From contig VGWF01000038.1 in NCBI GenBank assembly GCA_016873715.1, positions 1-36,147 on the forward strand: DNA of 36,147 bases, in the 5' to 3' direction. The notes under the pieces are model-generated. The model was not told where the DNA came from. It ran no database searches and saw nothing but the letters and a program-made list of their open reading frames with translations. The position numbers and the translations under genes were made by a program. This DNA is from Lentisphaerota bacterium. GTDB lineage: Bacteria > Verrucomicrobiota > Kiritimatiellia > PWTM01. Shown one piece after another: positions 32,149 through 36,147 of this stretch. The first letter of the stretch is position 1. Each line of letters opens with the position of its first letter.

Positions 32149-32214
32149 GCCCTCCCGGGCCGTCCTCTCCGATCTCCATGGAGCGGAGCCGGGAGGGCCG
32201 CGCTCCACGCGGCC
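32149..32214. repeat. Nested palindromic element in the divergent intergenic region
   Basis: CCCTCCCGG (32149-32157) pairs with CCGGGAGGG (32189-32197), with the palindrome CTCCATGGAG (32174-32183) between. Directly after it GGCCGCG (32196-32202) and CGCGGCC (32208-32214) make a second 7-bp stem with loop CTCCA. This looks like a dispersed repeat. The rest of 32021-32384 holds the minus-strand promoter and a weak candidate for lacZ (TTGACT at 32290, TAGGAC at 32311, spacer only 15 bp). Confidence 0.5.
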
Positions 32215-32228
32215 GCATCCCTGCGTAA

Positions 32229-35594
<3,366 letters not shown>

Positions 35595-35691
35595 GGGCGG
35601 AAGGACGGAGGCGGAAACCTCGAACCTGAAAGCCGGAGGGATGTGCCCCTGTTCGTCGGCGCAGGGAAGGGACCATGATCGTCGTCCGGCG

Positions 35692-35793
35692 TCAGCGGAT
35701 GACGTGGATTTCGACGGGGAGGCGGAGGCGGGACCACGCGCGGTCGGCCGTGAGGACCGGGATGCCGCGGGCCACGGCGAGGGTCGAGGGGCG
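35692..35793 (-). pseudogene. Remnant of a VapC-type PIN-domain toxin
   Basis: On the minus strand a frame ending TGA at 35692 reads LAVARGIPVLTADRAWSRLR followed by LPVEIHVIR. This is the C-terminal end of a class of VapC PIN ribonucleases (LGLPVLTADRAWxxLxLxVEVRLIR). TADRAW includes one of the PIN acidic residues. Upstream of about residue -33 the frame enters the purine-rich strand of a low-complexity tract and no PIN sequence remains. No antitoxin gene is seen. The stretch 35595-35690 shows nothing recognisable. Confidence 0.6.
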
Positions 35794-35814
35794 GGGCTGA
35801 CCTCCGACCTCTGA

Positions 35815-36111
35815 CTTCCGCCCGCTGGGCTCCGCTCCCCGCTCTTCCCCTCCCGTCTCCCCTCTCCCGGCTCCCCCCCCCCCGCTCTCCTCCTCTCCGC
35901 TCTCTGCTCTTCCCTCTCCGCTCTTCGCTCTTCGCTCTTCCCTCTTCCCTCTCCCGACTCCCCGCTCTCCTCCTCTCCGCTCTCCGCTCTTCCCTCTCCC
36001 GTCTCCCCCCTCCCGACTCCCCCCTCCCCGCTCTCCGCTCTCTTCTCTCCGCTCTCCGCCCTCCGCTCTCTGCTCTTCCCTCCCCGCTCTTTCCTCTCCG
36101 CCCTCCCGCCC
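35815..36111. repeat. Polypyrimidine/polypurine low-complexity tract
   Basis: About 300 bp in which the plus strand is almost only C and T, broken by single G or A. The heptamer GCTCTTC occurs seven times, three of them in direct tandem near 35920. A 38-bp block at 35882-35919 recurs at 35962-35999 with one mismatch, a period of exactly 80 bp. Open frames through it are compositional artefacts. Confidence 0.85.
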
Positions 36112-36147
36112 TCATCCCCCGCGCAGGCGGCGCAGCGTGGCGGTGGG
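36112..36147 (-). CDS. Possible last codons of a gene entering from the right
   Basis: On the minus strand the base composition becomes normal and reads PTATLRRLRGG then TGA at 36114-36112. Eleven codons cannot identify a protein. It is listed because the pyrimidine tract ends exactly at this stop, as intergenic repeats often do. Confidence 0.25.
   Translation of the reverse strand, partial: PTATLRRLRGG

Overview
The window is a GC-rich chromosomal segment (GC-rich third codon positions almost throughout). It looks like a member of the PVC superphylum, most likely Kiritimatiellota or Verrucomicrobiota. That placement is inferred from gene style: giant secreted CotH/lamin-tail proteins, a hydrazine-synthase-like/cytochrome/SUMF1 fusion, a secreted GH2 beta-galactosidase, and an exported type IV pilus locus with several short pilins and PilX-like proteins. 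There is no rRNA in the window to confirm it.

Layout. (1) 1-130: the right end of an ISL3-type insertion sequence, running off the window. (2) 303-8524: rsmD, then two large secreted proteins facing each other with 5 bp between them. (3) 8661-11340: an apparent operon of a small unknown protein, thiM, thiE and a coiled-coil lipoprotein, with ATGA overlaps. (4) 11529-12787: two tandem paralogous small lipoproteins with duplicated promoters, closed by a terminator-like hairpin. (5) 12808-13644: family 4 uracil-DNA glycosylase, divergent from (6) 13752-28596, a long type IV pilus locus. Its order is pilT, secretin, pilB, pilC, three tandem pilins, pilM, PilN/PilO/PilP-like genes, two pseudopilins, two paralogous PilX-like proteins with beta-helix-like repeats, and a two-repeat lipoprotein. 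(7) 28658-32020 (minus): HzsA-like/cytochrome/SUMF1 fusion, divergent from (8) lacZ at 32385-35594. (9) 35595-36147: no intact gene; a 33-residue VapC remnant, a roughly 300-bp polypyrimidine tract and the last codons of a possible gene entering from the right.

How the genes work together. Region 6 holds the core of one pilus machine: extension motor (PilB), retraction motor (PilT), platform (PilC), secretin, an alignment complex (PilM/N/O/P) and the fibre subunits. Prepilin peptidase and the PilS/PilR regulators are not here. Two sigma-54-like promoters, one before the first pilin and one inside the secretin gene, suggest RpoN control.

The least expected signals are non-coding. Several genes carry a -35/-10 promoter placed so that transcription would begin at or within a few bases of the start codon. 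A rare-codon patch in the secretin gene coincides with a near-consensus sigma-54 site. A REP doublet lies between the two PilX-like genes. A dispersed ATCCGTG-type repeat is translated in frame into the first PilX-like protein.
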